Source: Oceanicoccus sp. (GTDB lineage Bacteria > Pseudomonadota > Gammaproteobacteria > Pseudomonadales > Dasaniaceae). Taken from it: DNA of 64,000 nucleotides. The notes under the pieces were generated by a model. It made no database searches. It was not told the DNA's origin and was given only the letters and a program-made list of their open reading frames with translations. The stretch is taken from positions 81,347-145,346 of the forward strand of contig NZ_JAQWFR010000023.1 in NCBI RefSeq assembly GCF_029238675.1, in the 5' to 3' direction. The translations under genes were made by a program, and so were the position numbers. Positions within the stretch are counted from its first letter, which is position 1, and each line of letters starts with the position of its first letter. Below are positions 25,213-42,769 of the stretch, in pieces.

Positions 25213-25223
25213 GTGTGGGGGGG

Positions 25224-26696
<1,473 letters not shown>

Positions 26697-26706
26697 TCAA
26701 TGCTGA

Positions 26707-27333
26707 TTAAAAAGTACTGAGTAACTCTCTGGCGCTATTCAATAGTTGGCGTCTATTGAGCATTAATTTCCAGCGCCTGCCACCGGTTTGCCGCCACAGC
26801 ACAGCGCTACGAATGCCGGCTAAGAGTAGCGCCCTGATTGTATCGGCGTTCTGGCTATTTTGCAGTTGCTGCATGCTACCGCTGATCTGGATCCTGAATT
26901 TATAGGTGCTTAAGGTGTCCTGGTAAATCGCTGCAATACTTTTGGCGATAGAGGCGGGGTTGTTACTAAAGTGCTCGGCTTTTATGGAGGTATGTTCAAG
27001 CCGGCTGCGCATAATATTTAACAGCTCATCATTGGCTGATAACTTCTTTTGAAGGTAGAGCATGCCTAATGTGTAGCGAATAATCGTGCGGTATTGCTGG
27101 CGTTTGTCGCCATTAAGGATATCGGTTAGTACCTGCAGGCCTAGCTTGACGCCATGAATACCGCTGTAAACAGCTTCAGTACTATTAGCATCAAAGGCGA
27201 ACAGGCTATTGAGCGAGGGGTTGATACTTTCAGCCGGTGCAGTGCCTGTTCGAGCTATTTGGTCTACTAGATAAGCTGTTTGTACGACGCCTGCTAAAGC
27301 GAGAGTTTGCGAAGTGATGGAGTCTATTGCCAA
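26707..27333 (-). CDS. hflD: HflD homologue (high frequency lysogenization protein)
   Basis: 208 residues, helical peripheral membrane protein. TLALAGVVQTAYLVDQIART near the N-terminus and GLQVLTDILNGDKRQQYRTI plus RYTLGMLYLQKKL are family blocks; IRALLLAGIRSAVLWRQTGG closes the domain. Its cellular role is poorly known; in E. coli it affects CII stability and lambda lysogeny. It always sits between mnmA and purB in gammaproteobacteria, as here, 10 bp after mnmA. Confidence 0.93.
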   Translation of the reverse strand: MAIDSITSQTLALAGVVQTAYLVDQIARTGTAPAESINPSLNSLFAFDANSTEAVYSGIHGVKLGLQVLTDILNGDKRQQYRTIIRYTLGMLYLQKKLSANDELLNIMRSRLEHTSIKAEHFSNNPASIAKSIAAIYQDTLSTYKFRIQISGSMQQLQNSQNADTIRALLLAGIRSAVLWRQTGGRRWKLMLNRRQLLNSARELLSTF

Positions 27334-27343
27334 AGATAGTGAC

Positions 27344-28489
27344 CTAAAGATTATGCTGTTTCTGTGAGGGTGTTTGAATGTGATCCAGGTTATAAGCCTG
27401 CTCTATAACGCCGCCGCCCAGGCAGATTTCGTCATCATAAAATACGGCGGATTGCCCCGGTGTAATGGCCCGCTGGGGTTTGTCGAATATCACTTGGTAA
27501 GCATTGTCCTGGCGGATAATTTCACAGGCTTGGTCTTGCTGGCGGTAGCGTACCTTGGCCATACAGCGGTAAGGCAGTTCTGGCTCGTTACCGTCTATCC
27601 AGTGAATACTACTGACTGACATCGCTTGTTTAAACAGACAAGGATGCTGGCTGCCTTGGGCAATAATTAATACATTACGCTGCAGGTCTTTATCAACCAC
27701 ATACCAGGGTTGATCCCCGGCGCCTTTAACGCCGCCAATACCTAAGCCCTGACGTTGTCCGATGGTGTGATACATCAGGCCGCTATGCTGGCCCATAGGA
27801 TTGCCATCAATATCTTCTATCTCACCGGGTTGTGCCGGCAGGTATTGCTGTAAAAAATCTTTAAAGCGTCGCTCGCCGATAAAACAAATACCGGTGCTAT
27901 CTTTTTTGTTATGGGTGATCAGGTCGTGCTGCTCGGCGATATGTCGTACTTCCGGTTTTTCCAGTTCACCTACGGGGAATAGTGTTTTGGCAATTTCTTT
28001 ACCGCTAACCGCATGCAGGAAATAGCTTTGGTCTTTGTTGTTATCCAGACCTTTGACCAGCTTTGCGATATCACCTTGTTGCTGTTTGCGGACATAGTGC
28101 CCCGTTGCAATAAAGTCTGCGCCTAATACCAGCGCATAATCCAAAAAGGCTTTAAATTTAATTTCCCGGTTGCAGAGAATGTCGGGGTTGGGGGTTCTGC
28201 CTGCTTTATATTCTTCAAGAAAATGCTCAAAAACATTGTCCCAGTATTCGGCGGCAAAATTGGCTGTATGTAAATGTATACCGAGTTTGTCGGAAACGGC
28301 TTGAGCATCAGCAAGGTCATCTTTGGCGGTACAGTATTCAGTGCCGTCATCTTCGTCCCAGTTTTTCATAAACAAGCCCTCGACCTGATAGCCCTGTTGT
28401 TGCAATAGCAGGGCTGATACAGACGAGTCAACGCCGCCGGACATGCCGACAATGACTTTTGTGAGGGGGGCGTTAAAGTCTATAGACAA
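27344..28489 (-). CDS. mnmA: tRNA-specific 2-thiouridylase MnmA
   Basis: 381 residues. It thiolates U34 of Lys, Glu and Gln tRNAs using sulfur relayed from a cysteine desulfurase. The PP-loop [15 protein letters not shown] lies near residue 14. Catalytic cysteines are in [12 protein letters not shown] and [25 protein letters not shown] and the C-terminal beta-barrel with [20 protein letters not shown] complete it. Twelve bases separate it from nudJ upstream, in one operon. Confidence 0.97.
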   Translation of the reverse strand: MSIDFNAPLTKVIVGMSGGVDSSVSALLLQQQGYQVEGLFMKNWDEDDGTEYCTAKDDLADAQAVSDKLGIHLHTANFAAEYWDNVFEHFLEEYKAGRTPNPDILCNREIKFKAFLDYALVLGADFIATGHYVRKQQQGDIAKLVKGLDNNKDQSYFLHAVSGKEIAKTLFPVGELEKPEVRHIAEQHDLITHNKKDSTGICFIGERRFKDFLQQYLPAQPGEIEDIDGNPMGQHSGLMYHTIGQRQGLGIGGVKGAGDQPWYVVDKDLQRNVLIIAQGSQHPCLFKQAMSVSSIHWIDGNEPELPYRCMAKVRYRQQDQACEIIRQDNAYQVIFDKPQRAITPGQSAVFYDDEICLGGGVIEQAYNLDHIQTPSQKQHNL

Positions 28490-28501
28490 TGGGGTAGCCT
28501 C

Positions 28502-28942
28502 TTAACCAAACACGAGGTTAATAGGGTAGCGATGTCCTTGCTGATACTGTTCAATGCTTTGGATAACCAGGTGCGAGCGCATGCGCTCACTGTTGGCTTG
28601 CATTTCTTCATAGCTCATCCATACCGCCTGTTGGATACCATCATCCAGGGTCTGCTGTGGGTCGTGTTCCTCGGCAGTGGCATAAAAGGTAGTGCGGTGA
28701 TAGGTCACCTGATTGTGGGGCGAGGTATAAAGAGCAACACCTACCACGCCTTTTAATTTCACATGCCAGCCGGTTTCTTCGAAGGTTTCGCGTACGGCCG
28801 CTTCTTCAAGGGTTTCGTTGGGGTCTAAATGTCCCGCAGGCTGGTTAAAAACCAGTTCGCCGTTGCAGCGTTCCTCTACTAATAAATACTTGCCGTCTTT
28901 TTCTACTACTGTAGCCACGGTGACGTGGGGCTGCCATTCCAT
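28502..28942 (-). CDS. nudJ: NUDIX hydrolase, NudJ-type phosphatase
   Basis: 146 residues. The NUDIX box is GHLDPNETLEEAAVRETFEE followed by TGW (Gx5Ex7REUxEExGU). Start MEWQPHVTVATVVEKDGKYL and end QGHRYPINLVFG match NudJ, which hydrolyses (d)NTPs and the thiamine precursor HMP-PP. Upstream of mnmA in the conserved block. Confidence 0.92.
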   Translation of the reverse strand: MEWQPHVTVATVVEKDGKYLLVEERCNGELVFNQPAGHLDPNETLEEAAVRETFEETGWHVKLKGVVGVALYTSPHNQVTYHRTTFYATAEEHDPQQTLDDGIQQAVWMSYEEMQANSERMRSHLVIQSIEQYQQGHRYPINLVFG

Positions 28943-28975
28943 CTTTATTCCTGGTTACCAATTGCTGATGCGCGA

Positions 28976-29575
28976 TTATAGCCTTCTATTGCCTCGAGTT
29001 GAACGTCTGGGTCGCTGTGAATTGTTTGCAGGGGTATGAATAGTCAGTTGTTTGGATTCGCCGGGCTTTAGATTGTCAATGGACCAGTCTCCCACTGTGG
29101 CTCTTATCAGCCGCAGAGTGGGGAAGCCAATAGCGGCGGTCATGCGCCTGACCTGACGATTGCGGCCTTCACTGATAGTGAGTTCAAGCCAGGTGGTGGG
29201 GATGGAGGCCCTTTCTCTAACAGGCGGGTTACGTGGCCAGATATCTGGTTCTTTGATCAGGGTGGCTTTAGCGGGTCTGCAGAGGCCGTCTTTCAGTTGT
29301 ATGCCTTTATGCAAGGGCTCAAGGTCCACGTGATTGGGGGTTCCCTCTACCTGGACCCAATAGGTTTTGCTGCTTTTGGCGTCAGGATGGCTGATCTGGT
29401 GTTGCAACTTGCCATTATCAGTGAGGACTACCAGGCCCTCAGAATCATAATCAAGTCGACCGGCGGGATAGACGCCGTTGGTATCTACAAAATCAGCAAG
29501 AGTGGGGCGTCCTTCTTTGTCGGTAAACTGGCAAAGTACATTAAAAGGTTTGTTAAGAAGGATGATTTTGGCCAT
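28976..29575 (-). CDS. rluE: 23S rRNA pseudouridine(2457) synthase
   Basis: 199 residues, RsuA-family pseudouridine synthase without an S4 domain, as in RluE. The catalytic Asp is in PAGRLDYDSEGLVVLTDNGK; ELTISEGRNRQVRRMTAAIG is the second family motif. Short basic C-terminal tail. It modifies U2457 of 23S rRNA. First gene of the minus-strand block, divergent from isocitrate dehydrogenase as in many gammaproteobacteria. Confidence 0.94.
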   Translation of the reverse strand: MAKIILLNKPFNVLCQFTDKEGRPTLADFVDTNGVYPAGRLDYDSEGLVVLTDNGKLQHQISHPDAKSSKTYWVQVEGTPNHVDLEPLHKGIQLKDGLCRPAKATLIKEPDIWPRNPPVRERASIPTTWLELTISEGRNRQVRRMTAAIGFPTLRLIRATVGDWSIDNLKPGESKQLTIHTPANNSQRPRRSTRGNRRL

Positions 29576-29683
29576 TTATTGATCGATATTAAGCTAAGTG
29601 ATTGTTTTAAACGATATTATCATCTATCGAAAGTTCCTGCTTGTTGTTATAATCGCGCCCGCAAAACCGGGGCGGACTAATAA

Positions 29684-31996
<2,313 letters not shown>

Positions 31997-32002
31997 AATG
32001 AA

Positions 32003-32031
32003 AAAAGGGCTGTCACTATGCTGGCTCTTTT
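32003..32031 (+). terminator. Possible weak terminator after monomeric IDH gene
   Basis: AAAAGGGC (32003-32010) can pair with GCTCTTTT (32024-32031) as RNA with one G-U pair, and the right arm ends in T residues. The loop is 13 nt. It may reduce readthrough into icd. Confidence 0.4.
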
Positions 32032-32109
32032 AGTTTGTGCTGATTAACTGTATAAAGGTGGCAGTATACTTCCATCTCTTACTTCCCAGACTTATCAAAG
32101 GAGATTCTG

Positions 32110-33372
32110 ATGTCTTACCAATTTATAGAGGTTCCCGCACAAGGGGAGAAAATTTCAGTAAATAGTGATGGTTCTTTAATTGTTCCCGATCAGCCCATCA
32201 TTCCTTTTATTGAAGGTGATGGTATCGGTGTTGATATCAGCCCGGTGATGATTAAGGTCGTGGATGCCGCAGTGGCAAAGTCTTACGGCGGCAACAGAAA
32301 AATCAGCTGGATGGAAATATTCACCGGTGAGAAAGCCGCCGAAATGTATGACGGCGATTGGTTTCCCGCTGAAACCCTGGATGCTATTAAAGAGTATTCC
32401 GTTGGTATCAAAGGCCCACTAACCACACCGGTAGGCGGCGGCTTCCGCTCGTTAAATGTTGCGTTGCGCCAGGAGTTGGATTTATATACCTGCCTGCGTC
32501 CGGTACGTTGGTTTGAGGGTGTGCCTTCTCCCGTCAAAGAACCTGGTAAAACTAACATGGTGATCTTCCGTGAAAACTCCGAAGATATTTATGCAGGTAT
32601 AGAATGGAAGGCTGGCACGGATCAAGCCAGCAAGATTATTCAGTACCTTCAGGCGGAAATGGGTGTAAGTAAAATTCGCTTCCCTGATAATTGCGGCATC
32701 GGTATTAAACCTGTCTCTAAAGAGGGTACCCAGCGGTTGGTACGCAAAGCCATACAGTACACCATTGACCAGGATTTGCCGTCACTGACCCTGGTTCATA
32801 AAGGCAATATTATGAAGTTTACCGAGGGGGCCTTTAAAGATTGGGGCTACCAGTTGGCTGAGGAAGAATTTGGTGCCGAGCTGTTAGATGGTGGTCCCTG
32901 GATGCGTCTTAATAACCCTGTGACTGGCAAAGAGATTATTATCAAGGATGTGATTGCCGATGCCATGCTGCAACAGGTATTGCTGCGCCCTGATGAGTAT
33001 AGTGTGATTGCTACTTTGAACCTTAACGGTGACTACCTCTCCGACGCGTTGGCGGCCCAGGTGGGTGGTATTGGTATTGCCCCTGGCGCAAACCTGAGTG
33101 ACAGCATCGCCTTATTTGAGGCAACCCACGGTACAGCCCCTAAATATGCCGGGCAAGATAAGGTTAACCCAGGTTCATTAATTCTATCGGCTGAAATGAT
33201 GCTCCGTCACTTGGGCTGGAATGAAGCGGCTGACTTAATTATCGAGGGTATGAACGGTGCTATACAGGCTAAAAAGGTCACTTATGATTTTGAGCGCTTG
33301 ATGGAAGGGGCGACTTTATTGAAATGTTCTGAGTTTGGGGATGTAATTATCGACAAAATGCCTTCAGCATAG
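32110..33372 (+). CDS. icd: Isocitrate dehydrogenase, NADP-dependent, dimeric
   Basis: 420 residues, E. coli Icd type. [20 protein letters not shown] at the N-terminus, substrate loop [20 protein letters not shown] with the regulatory Ser (in GGGFRS), [16 protein letters not shown], and [20 protein letters not shown] with the catalytic Asp. [20 protein letters not shown] is the NADP site. The Ser in FRSLN is the residue phosphorylated by AceK in E. coli. Good GGAG site ahead of the ATG. Paired with an unrelated monomeric enzyme upstream. Confidence 0.97.
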   Translation: MSYQFIEVPAQGEKISVNSDGSLIVPDQPIIPFIEGDGIGVDISPVMIKVVDAAVAKSYGGNRKISWMEIFTGEKAAEMYDGDWFPAETLDAIKEYSVGIKGPLTTPVGGGFRSLNVALRQELDLYTCLRPVRWFEGVPSPVKEPGKTNMVIFRENSEDIYAGIEWKAGTDQASKIIQYLQAEMGVSKIRFPDNCGIGIKPVSKEGTQRLVRKAIQYTIDQDLPSLTLVHKGNIMKFTEGAFKDWGYQLAEEEFGAELLDGGPWMRLNNPVTGKEIIIKDVIADAMLQQVLLRPDEYSVIATLNLNGDYLSDALAAQVGGIGIAPGANLSDSIALFEATHGTAPKYAGQDKVNPGSLILSAEMMLRHLGWNEAADLIIEGMNGAIQAKKVTYDFERLMEGATLLKCSEFGDVIIDKMPSA

Positions 33373-33483
33373 GTGTTGATAGCGGCAGAATAAATCACCA
33401 GCTTGCGTATTTCACTGCCCCAGTGCAAAAATCGATATTCTCGGTTTAGCCTGTAGAAATACACAGAGCTGGTACGTTATCGA

Positions 33484-33756
33484 TTAATCAGTGCTTAACT
33501 GCTTTTCTGTTACAGCTTTGGTAACTTCAGTAGATTCAGCATCGCTGGCAGAGTCGGCAGCTTGTATATTGGTCGCATGAAGGCCTTTAGGGCCGTTCAC
33601 AGTCTCATAGGATACAGCTTGACCAGCTTTCAATGTTTTATATCCACCCATTTCAATAGAAGAGTAATGAGCAAAAATATCTGCACCACCCCCCTCAGGA
33701 AGAATAAAACCAAAGCCTTTAGCGTTGTTGAACCACTTCACTATTCCGGTTTGCAT
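33484..33756 (-). CDS. cspD: Cold-shock-like protein CspD
   Basis: 90 residues. Cold-shock domain with RNP1 KGFGFILPEGG and RNP2 DIFAHYSSIEMGGYKTL, followed by a short acidic tail of about 20 residues. It binds single-stranded nucleic acid; CspD of E. coli inhibits replication in stationary phase. Divergent from clpS, the conserved arrangement in gammaproteobacteria. Convergent with icd. Confidence 0.94.
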   Translation of the reverse strand: MQTGIVKWFNNAKGFGFILPEGGGADIFAHYSSIEMGGYKTLKAGQAVSYETVNGPKGLHATNIQAADSASDAESTEVTKAVTEKQLSTD

Positions 33757-33985
33757 AGCAAAGGTCCTTTTATTATTGCCCGTACACGGGCATATTTACA
33801 TATCATCATGTTGTTTAACGGTTTGTTATCGCAAAACGTTAGCCAACACCCCCTTGATAGTTCTAATAGAACGTCACTTTTTTAACATTTTTTAACCAAT
33901 AGTCAAGCATTGTGGCTGATATATAGCCAATAGAGTTAAAATAAGGGCAATTAATTTGGTAATTGTTGTGCTTAAAGGTAGGAAT

Positions 33986-34363
33986 ATGGGTAAACACAAA
34001 AATCTTCAACTAACATTAAGTATGGGCGAAGGCGATGACATTCCCCCCGATATTGAGAGGGATGGGGATGTCGCCCTGGCAGAGGCCAGGCCAGAGCTGA
34101 AGCCACCGTCCATGTATCAAGTGGTACTGCTAAACGACGATTACACGCCTATGGAGTTTGTTGTCGAGATCCTCGAAACGTTTTTTTATATGGGCAGAGA
34201 GAAGGCCACTCAGGTGATGTTAGCCGTACATACTCAAGGAAAGGGTGTTTGTGGTATTTATACTAAGGACATCGCTGAAACTAAAGCGGCACAAGTGAAT
34301 CAATATGCGAGGGACAGTGAACATCCCTTGTTGGCAGAAATAGAGGCATCAGAGGGCGAATAG
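33986..34363 (+). CDS. clpS: ATP-dependent Clp protease adaptor ClpS
   Basis: 125 residues from the ATG at 33986, which has AGGTAGGAAT upstream; an in-frame GTG 30 bp earlier is unlikely. It recognises N-degron residues and hands substrates to Clp[21 protein letters not shown] contains the binding-pocket [10 protein letters not shown] motif, and [20 protein letters not shown] the His/Tyr-containing ClpA-contact half. The clpA gene follows about 100 bp downstream. Confidence 0.96.
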   Translation: MGKHKNLQLTLSMGEGDDIPPDIERDGDVALAEARPELKPPSMYQVVLLNDDYTPMEFVVEILETFFYMGREKATQVMLAVHTQGKGVCGIYTKDIAETKAAQVNQYARDSEHPLLAEIEASEGE

Positions 34364-34466
34364 CCCCGTAAACTGTGGCTTGAGCCCAGTTGGCAGTCTT
34401 GGATTGATGTTGTTTTTAGACATAACTAAAAGCTGTTGTTAAGGCCCGCAAAGTTGGAGTATAGAT

Positions 34467-36734
34467 ATGTTAAGTAAGGATCTGGAGCAGACATTAAACC
34501 AAGCCTTTAAAGGCGCACGCACCAAGCGGCATGAATTTATGACCGTTGAGCATCTGTTATTGGCGCTGGTCGACAATGCAGTGGCAGCCAATGTGATGGC
34601 AGCCTGTGGTGCTGATTTGACCCAACTACGCACTGATTTGGTGGATTTCGTCGATTCTACGACGCCATTGATCCCTGAGCGTGAGGTGGAGCGTGAAACT
34701 CAGCCAACCTTGGGCTTCCAGCGAGTGTTGCAGCGCGCTGTATTTCATGTTCAATCTTCCGGCAAAAAAGAAGTTACCGGCGCCAATGTGCTGGTGGCGA
34801 TATTTAGCGAACAAGAAAGCCAGGCTGTGTATTTCCTGAAACAGCAAGCCGTTGCCCGTCTTGATGTGGTGAATTATCTGACCCATGGTATCTCTAAAGT
34901 GGCTGGCGAGTCAGACCACGAGCTGGATCATAATCAATCCCCAGCGGATGATGAGCAAGGCACCGGTGAGAGTGAAAAAAGCCCGCTGGAGAGTTTTGCT
35001 ACCAATTTAAATGAAGAAGCTCGTCTTGGTCGGATTGATCCTTTGGTAGGTCGCTCGGGTGAAGTGGAGCGTGTTTCGCAAATCTTATCGCGTCGTAGAA
35101 AAAATAATCCGCTATTGGTGGGTGAGTCCGGTGTCGGTAAAACAGCGATTGCTGAGGGCCTTGCCAAATTAATCGTTGATGGCGATGTGCCAGAGGTCTT
35201 AAAAGAAAGCGTTGTCTACTCATTGGATATGGGCTCGCTGTTAGCGGGTACCAAATATCGAGGTGATTTTGAAAAGCGTTTTAAAGGTTTGTTAGCGGAT
35301 TTGAAAAATCGCGATCATTCCATTTTATTTATTGATGAGATTCACACCATTATCGGCGCAGGTGCTGCTTCCGGTGGTGTAATGGATGCATCGAACTTAT
35401 TAAAGCCGTTATTAAGTAGCGGCCAGATGCGCTGTATTGGATCAACCACCTTTCAGGAATACCGTGGTATTTTTGATAAGGACAAGGCGCTTAGCCGTCG
35501 CTTCCAAAAAGTGGATGTGCTGGAACCTTCTGTGGATGAAACCTACCGTATCCTAAAAGGTTTAAAAAGCCGCTTCGAAGAGCATCACAATATTCGCTAT
35601 AACGATAAAGCCCTGCAAGCTGCAGCGGAATTATCCGAGCGTTATATCAATGATCGCTTTATGCCAGACAAAGCTATTGACGTTATTGATGAAGCAGGTG
35701 CTTTCCAGCGTTTGCAAAGCGCCAGTAAACGTAAAAAAGTTATTGGCGTTCCTGATATTGAAGCCATTGTAGCCAAAATTGCTCGCATCCCGCCAAAATC
35801 CGTTTCTTCTGACGATAAAGAATCGTTAATGAAGCTGGAAGATAATTTAAAAATGGTGGTGTTTGGTCAGGACAATGCGATTACCACCTTGTCCACTGCG
35901 ATTAAAATGGCTCGGGCTGGATTGAAGTCTGCTGAAAAACCTATTGGTTCATTCCTGTTGGCAGGACCAACCGGTGTGGGTAAAACTGAAGTCACTAACC
36001 AGTTATCAAAAATTCTTGGCCTTGAGTTAATTCGTTTTGATATGTCGGAATATATGGAGCGCCATACGGTGTCCCGTTTAATAGGTGCGCCTCCAGGTTA
36101 TGTGGGTTATGACCAGGGTGGTTTACTTACTGAAGCTGTTACTAAACATCCGCATTCAGTGGTCTTATTAGATGAAATTGAAAAAGCTCACCCTGAAGTG
36201 TTTAACCTTCTTTTACAGGTTATGGATCATGGTACCTTAACGGATAATAACGGTCGCAAAGCGGATTTCCGCAATGTGATCTTTATCATGACTACCAATG
36301 CCGGTGCTGAAAGTGTCAGTCGTCGCTCGATGGGTTTCACCGAGCAGGATAATACTACCGATGCGATGGAAGCGATTAACCGCTTGTTCACTCCTGAATT
36401 CCGCAATCGCCTCGATGCCATTGTTCAGTTTGAACCGTTGCCAGAAGAGGTTGTGCTGACGGTTGTTGATAAATTCTTAATTGAACTGCAAAGTCAGTTG
36501 GATGATAAGCGAGTAACGCTGGATGTTGATGAAGACGCCAGGTTGTGGCTGGTCAAAAAAGGTTACGATAAAAATATGGGTGCCAGACCGATGGCCCGTA
36601 TTATTCAAGAGCACATTAAAAAGCCACTGGCGGAAAAGGTTCTATTCGGAGACTTGTCGCAACACGGTGGTGTGGTTTCAATTCGGGTTGAAGACGGAGA
36701 GTTGGTAGTCGTTGAAGAAGAAGCGCTGGCATAG
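34467..36734 (+). CDS. clpA: ATP-dependent Clp protease ATP-binding subunit ClpA
   Basis: 755 residues, AAA+ unfoldase partner of ClpP. N-domain repeats (residues 1-145: [40 protein letters not shown]), then two AAA modules with Walker [10 protein letters not shown] (about 215) and GPTGVGKTE (about 495), Walker B LFIDEIHT and [12 protein letters not shown]. The IGF-type loop for ClpP is expected in SMGFTEQDN. Its 3' end forms part of an intrinsic terminator. Confidence 0.97.
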   Translation: MLSKDLEQTLNQAFKGARTKRHEFMTVEHLLLALVDNAVAANVMAACGADLTQLRTDLVDFVDSTTPLIPEREVERETQPTLGFQRVLQRAVFHVQSSGKKEVTGANVLVAIFSEQESQAVYFLKQQAVARLDVVNYLTHGISKVAGESDHELDHNQSPADDEQGTGESEKSPLESFATNLNEEARLGRIDPLVGRSGEVERVSQILSRRRKNNPLLVGESGVGKTAIAEGLAKLIVDGDVPEVLKESVVYSLDMGSLLAGTKYRGDFEKRFKGLLADLKNRDHSILFIDEIHTIIGAGAASGGVMDASNLLKPLLSSGQMRCIGSTTFQEYRGIFDKDKALSRRFQKVDVLEPSVDETYRILKGLKSRFEEHHNIRYNDKALQAAAELSERYINDRFMPDKAIDVIDEAGAFQRLQSASKRKKVIGVPDIEAIVAKIARIPPKSVSSDDKESLMKLEDNLKMVVFGQDNAITTLSTAIKMARAGLKSAEKPIGSFLLAGPTGVGKTEVTNQLSKILGLELIRFDMSEYMERHTVSRLIGAPPGYVGYDQGGLLTEAVTKHPHSVVLLDEIEKAHPEVFNLLLQVMDHGTLTDNNGRKADFRNVIFIMTTNAGAESVSRRSMGFTEQDNTTDAMEAINRLFTPEFRNRLDAIVQFEPLPEEVVLTVVDKFLIELQSQLDDKRVTLDVDEDARLWLVKKGYDKNMGARPMARIIQEHIKKPLAEKVLFGDLSQHGGVVSIRVEDGELVVVEEEALA

Positions 36735-36746
36735 CGCTTCTTTTTT
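36719..36746 (+). terminator. Intrinsic terminator overlapping the clpA stop codon
   Basis: Perfect nine-base stem AGAAGCGCT / AGCGCTTCT with a GGCAT loop and a run of six T. The left arm encodes the last codons of clpA and the TAG lies in loop/right arm. Reverse reading is also stem plus T-rich, so it may serve convergent infA. Confidence 0.88.
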
Positions 36747-36754
36747 CGAACAAG

Positions 36755-36973
36755 TTATCTTGCGCGGTAGGTAATACGACCTTTGCTTAAATCGTAGGGC
36801 GTTAATTCAACGCGAACTTTATCACCGGTCAAAATACGAATATAGTTTTTGCGCATTTTGCCTGAAATATGGGCAATGACTTCGTGGCCGTTTTCTAATC
36901 TTACTTTAAATGTTGTATTGGGAAGGGTGTCAATGACTTCACCTTCCATTTCTAGCTGTTCTTCTTTTGCCAT
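36755..36973 (-). CDS. infA: Translation initiation factor IF-1
   Basis: 72 residues, standard length. [40 protein letters not shown] and [20 protein letters not shown] are the S1/OB-fold core, ending GRITYRAR. It occupies the A site region of the 30S subunit in initiation. Convergent with clpA, downstream of bpt as in Pseudomonas. Confidence 0.98.
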   Translation of the reverse strand: MAKEEQLEMEGEVIDTLPNTTFKVRLENGHEVIAHISGKMRKNYIRILTGDKVRVELTPYDLSKGRITYRAR

Positions 36974-37065
36974 CCGGCGGCTTCCTCTGATATTCGTCTA
37001 TATTCCACCTGCTAGTGAAAAACTGCGCGCATTGTGCCTGAAAACGTGGCAGGAAGCAAAGTCGA

Positions 37066-37773
37066 TTAAGTTAATGTTAGCCAGCGATTCTCAAGGAATA
37101 GCTGCAAAGGTCTATAGTCAGTTTTGTAACTCATCTTGCGGCAACCCTTGATCCAGTAACCCAGATAAACATAGTCCAGCTGCAGACGTTGGCATTGTTC
37201 AATTTGCCACAAAACGCCATAGACACCGAGACTGCGTTTATCCATGTCAGGATCAAAAAACGTGTAAATGGCAGAGAGGCCGTTGACCATTTTATCGGTG
37301 ACTGCGACGGCAATTAATTGCTGCTCAAGCATAAAGCCATAGTATTGGGTATTGCCAATATCGTCCGTCAAAAATCCAATATATTGCTCATAGCTCGGCG
37401 GGTACATATCGCCATCCTGATGGCGAGCATTGATGTAGCGCTGATAAAGATCGTAGCAAGCAGGGTCAGAAATATTGTCGATCTCAATCACTGACAAGTC
37501 TTTATTGCGCTTAATAATTCTCCGTTGTCGGCGACTGGGTTTAAAGCTTTCAACAGGTACCCTGGCTGGAATACAGGCTTTACAACTATCACAGTGGGGG
37601 CGGTAAATATGGGGGCCGCTGCGTCTAAAGCCAATATCAGCCAGCTGGCTGTAGGTGCTGGAATCAATAGTGGCTTCAGGGTCAATAAAGAGGGTGGTTG
37701 CCTGCTCATCTTCCAGGTAGCCGCAAGAGTGGGGATGGGTGGCAAAAACCTTTAAGTCCGACAGTACTGTCAT
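37066..37773 (-). CDS. bpt: Aspartate/glutamate leucyltransferase (arginyltransferase family)
   Basis: 235 residues. It transfers Leu from Leu-tRNA to N-terminal Asp or Glu, producing a ClpS-readable N-degron. [20 protein letters not shown] at the N-terminus with conserved Cys, [20 protein letters not shown], and [20 protein letters not shown] towards the end are family blocks. The start overlaps the aat stop by 4 bp. Together with aat, clpS and clpA nearby it forms an N-degron cluster. Confidence 0.93.
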   Translation of the reverse strand: MTVLSDLKVFATHPHSCGYLEDEQATTLFIDPEATIDSSTYSQLADIGFRRSGPHIYRPHCDSCKACIPARVPVESFKPSRRQRRIIKRNKDLSVIEIDNISDPACYDLYQRYINARHQDGDMYPPSYEQYIGFLTDDIGNTQYYGFMLEQQLIAVAVTDKMVNGLSAIYTFFDPDMDKRSLGVYGVLWQIEQCQRLQLDYVYLGYWIKGCRKMSYKTDYRPLQLFLENRWLTLT

Positions 37774-38504
37774 GTTGATGTCTGCTCCCGCTGGTTTGCA
37801 TAAAGCCCGTTCCAGTCACCGGTCCAGTTATGGCTACTGTGCTGATCTATATTATCTGAAAGCAGACGAGTAAACATCTCGCGATTAATTTCTTCTGCTC
37901 CAAGGCTGCTTAAGTGTGGGTTAGAGATCTGACAGTCAATAACCGCAAAGCCCCAGTTCTCAAGCTGTTTGGCCAAATGGACAAAGGCGATTTTGGAAGC
38001 GTCTGTTCTTCGACTAAACATCGACTCCCCGAAAAACACCTTGCCGATGGCAATGCCGTAAAGGCCGCCCATGAGTTGGCCCTCATGCCAGACCTCAATG
38101 GAGTGAGCAATCCCCCTTGCAAACAGTTCACAATAGGCATCCAGCATTTCATCGGTAATCCAGGTGCCTTCTTGCCCAGCTCTGGGGATATCCGCGCAAT
38201 GTTCCATCACCTGCCTGAATTGCTGGTCACAGGTGACGGTATATTCACCCCGGCGCAGGCGTTTTTTCAGGCTTTTGGAAATATAGATATTTTCTGGAAA
38301 TAGCACAGCCCTGGGACTGGGAGACCACCAGAGAATGGGTTGGGAGTCTTCAAACCATGGAAAGATACCCTGACGATAGGCAGCCATTAAGCGCTCAGGG
38401 CTTAAGTCGCCCCCAGCCGCCAATAAACCATTGGGGTCATCCAGAGCATTATCTGTAGTAGGAAAATCAAGTGTGGCTGGGTTCAGCCATGAAACGGTAG
38501 GCAT
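37770..38504 (-). CDS. aat: Leucyl/phenylalanyl-tRNA--protein transferase
   Basis: 244 residues. It adds Leu or Phe to N-terminal Arg or Lys. [40 protein letters not shown] and [20 protein letters not shown] with [12 protein letters not shown] are diagnostic. Overlaps bpt by 4 bp (TGATG-like junction), so the two are translationally coupled. Confidence 0.96.
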   Translation of the reverse strand: MPTVSWLNPATLDFPTTDNALDDPNGLLAAGGDLSPERLMAAYRQGIFPWFEDSQPILWWSPSPRAVLFPENIYISKSLKKRLRRGEYTVTCDQQFRQVMEHCADIPRAGQEGTWITDEMLDAYCELFARGIAHSIEVWHEGQLMGGLYGIAIGKVFFGESMFSRRTDASKIAFVHLAKQLENWGFAVIDCQISNPHLSSLGAEEINREMFTRLLSDNIDQHSSHNWTGDWNGLYANQREQTST

Positions 38505-38549
38505 GGGCTTATTGGACGCCGAGAGCTAACCCGGCGTCAAGTACAAGTG

Positions 38550-42118
<3,569 letters not shown>

Positions 42119-42139
42119 CCGCCCCAGAGAACCTTTGTT

Positions 42140-42769
42140 TTGAATCTATTTCGATCTGTTTTTCTGCTGCTTTTAAGCAGTTTTTCTTTAGTTGCTGCCA
42201 GTGAAACCGCTGTACAGCAACTAAGTGCCCAGCTACAAGCGATGAACAGCTTAACTGCAGAGTTTAAGCAAACGATTAATGATAATACCGGTGCAGTGTT
42301 ACAAGAAGCCGAGGGCTCGCTGACGGTAAAACGCCCCAGACGCTTTCACTGGCGTACCGAACAGCCCTATGAGCATTTGGTAGTCACTGACGGCAAAGAC
42401 CTCTGGTTGTACGATATTGATCTTGAGCAGATCACCCAGCAAGCCTTTACACCGGATTTAGACAAGGCACCGGCCCTGTTATTGAGTGGCGAGGTTGATG
42501 AAATCAGCAAGCAATACCAGGTTCAAGTCAGCAGCTCAGCGGATAACACACTGACCTTTACTTTAACCCCAAATCGCCCAGATAATCTTTTTAAGCAGCT
42601 GACCATCAGCTTTAATAACAAACAGCTGCAAGGGATGATATTAAAAGATAGTTTTGAACAGCTAACGACGATTATGTTTAGCAGCGTCAGATTAAATGTG
42701 GACGTTGCTGATAGTTTGTTCCTGTTTACACCCCCTGACGGTGTCGATGTTATTCGCGATGAACCGTAA
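42140..42769 (+). CDS. lolA: Outer-membrane lipoprotein carrier protein LolA
   Basis: 209 residues from a TTG at 42140, which gives a clean signal peptide (NLFRSVFLLLLSSFSLVAAS); no ATG fits. Periplasmic chaperone carrying lipoproteins from LolCDE to LolB. TAEFKQTINDNTGAVLQEAE, RPRRFHWRTEQPYEHLVVTD and DGKDLWLYDIDLEQITQQAF are family blocks. It lies between ftsK and rarA, the conserved order. Its end overlaps the rarA start by 11 bp. Confidence 0.95.
   Translation: MNLFRSVFLLLLSSFSLVAASETAVQQLSAQLQAMNSLTAEFKQTINDNTGAVLQEAEGSLTVKRPRRFHWRTEQPYEHLVVTDGKDLWLYDIDLEQITQQAFTPDLDKAPALLLSGEVDEISKQYQVQVSSSADNTLTFTLTPNRPDNLFKQLTISFNNKQLQGMILKDSFEQLTTIMFSSVRLNVDVADSLFLFTPPDGVDVIRDEP

Noticed and set aside
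38515..38538. GACGCCG/CGGCGTC hairpin between trxB and aat as a terminator
   Set aside because: Good 7-bp stem but no T-run on the minus strand; left unassigned.
42696..42758. Extended N-terminus of RarA
   Set aside because: The extra 21 residues lie inside lolA and do not resemble RarA; the ATG at 42759 gives the family N-terminus.
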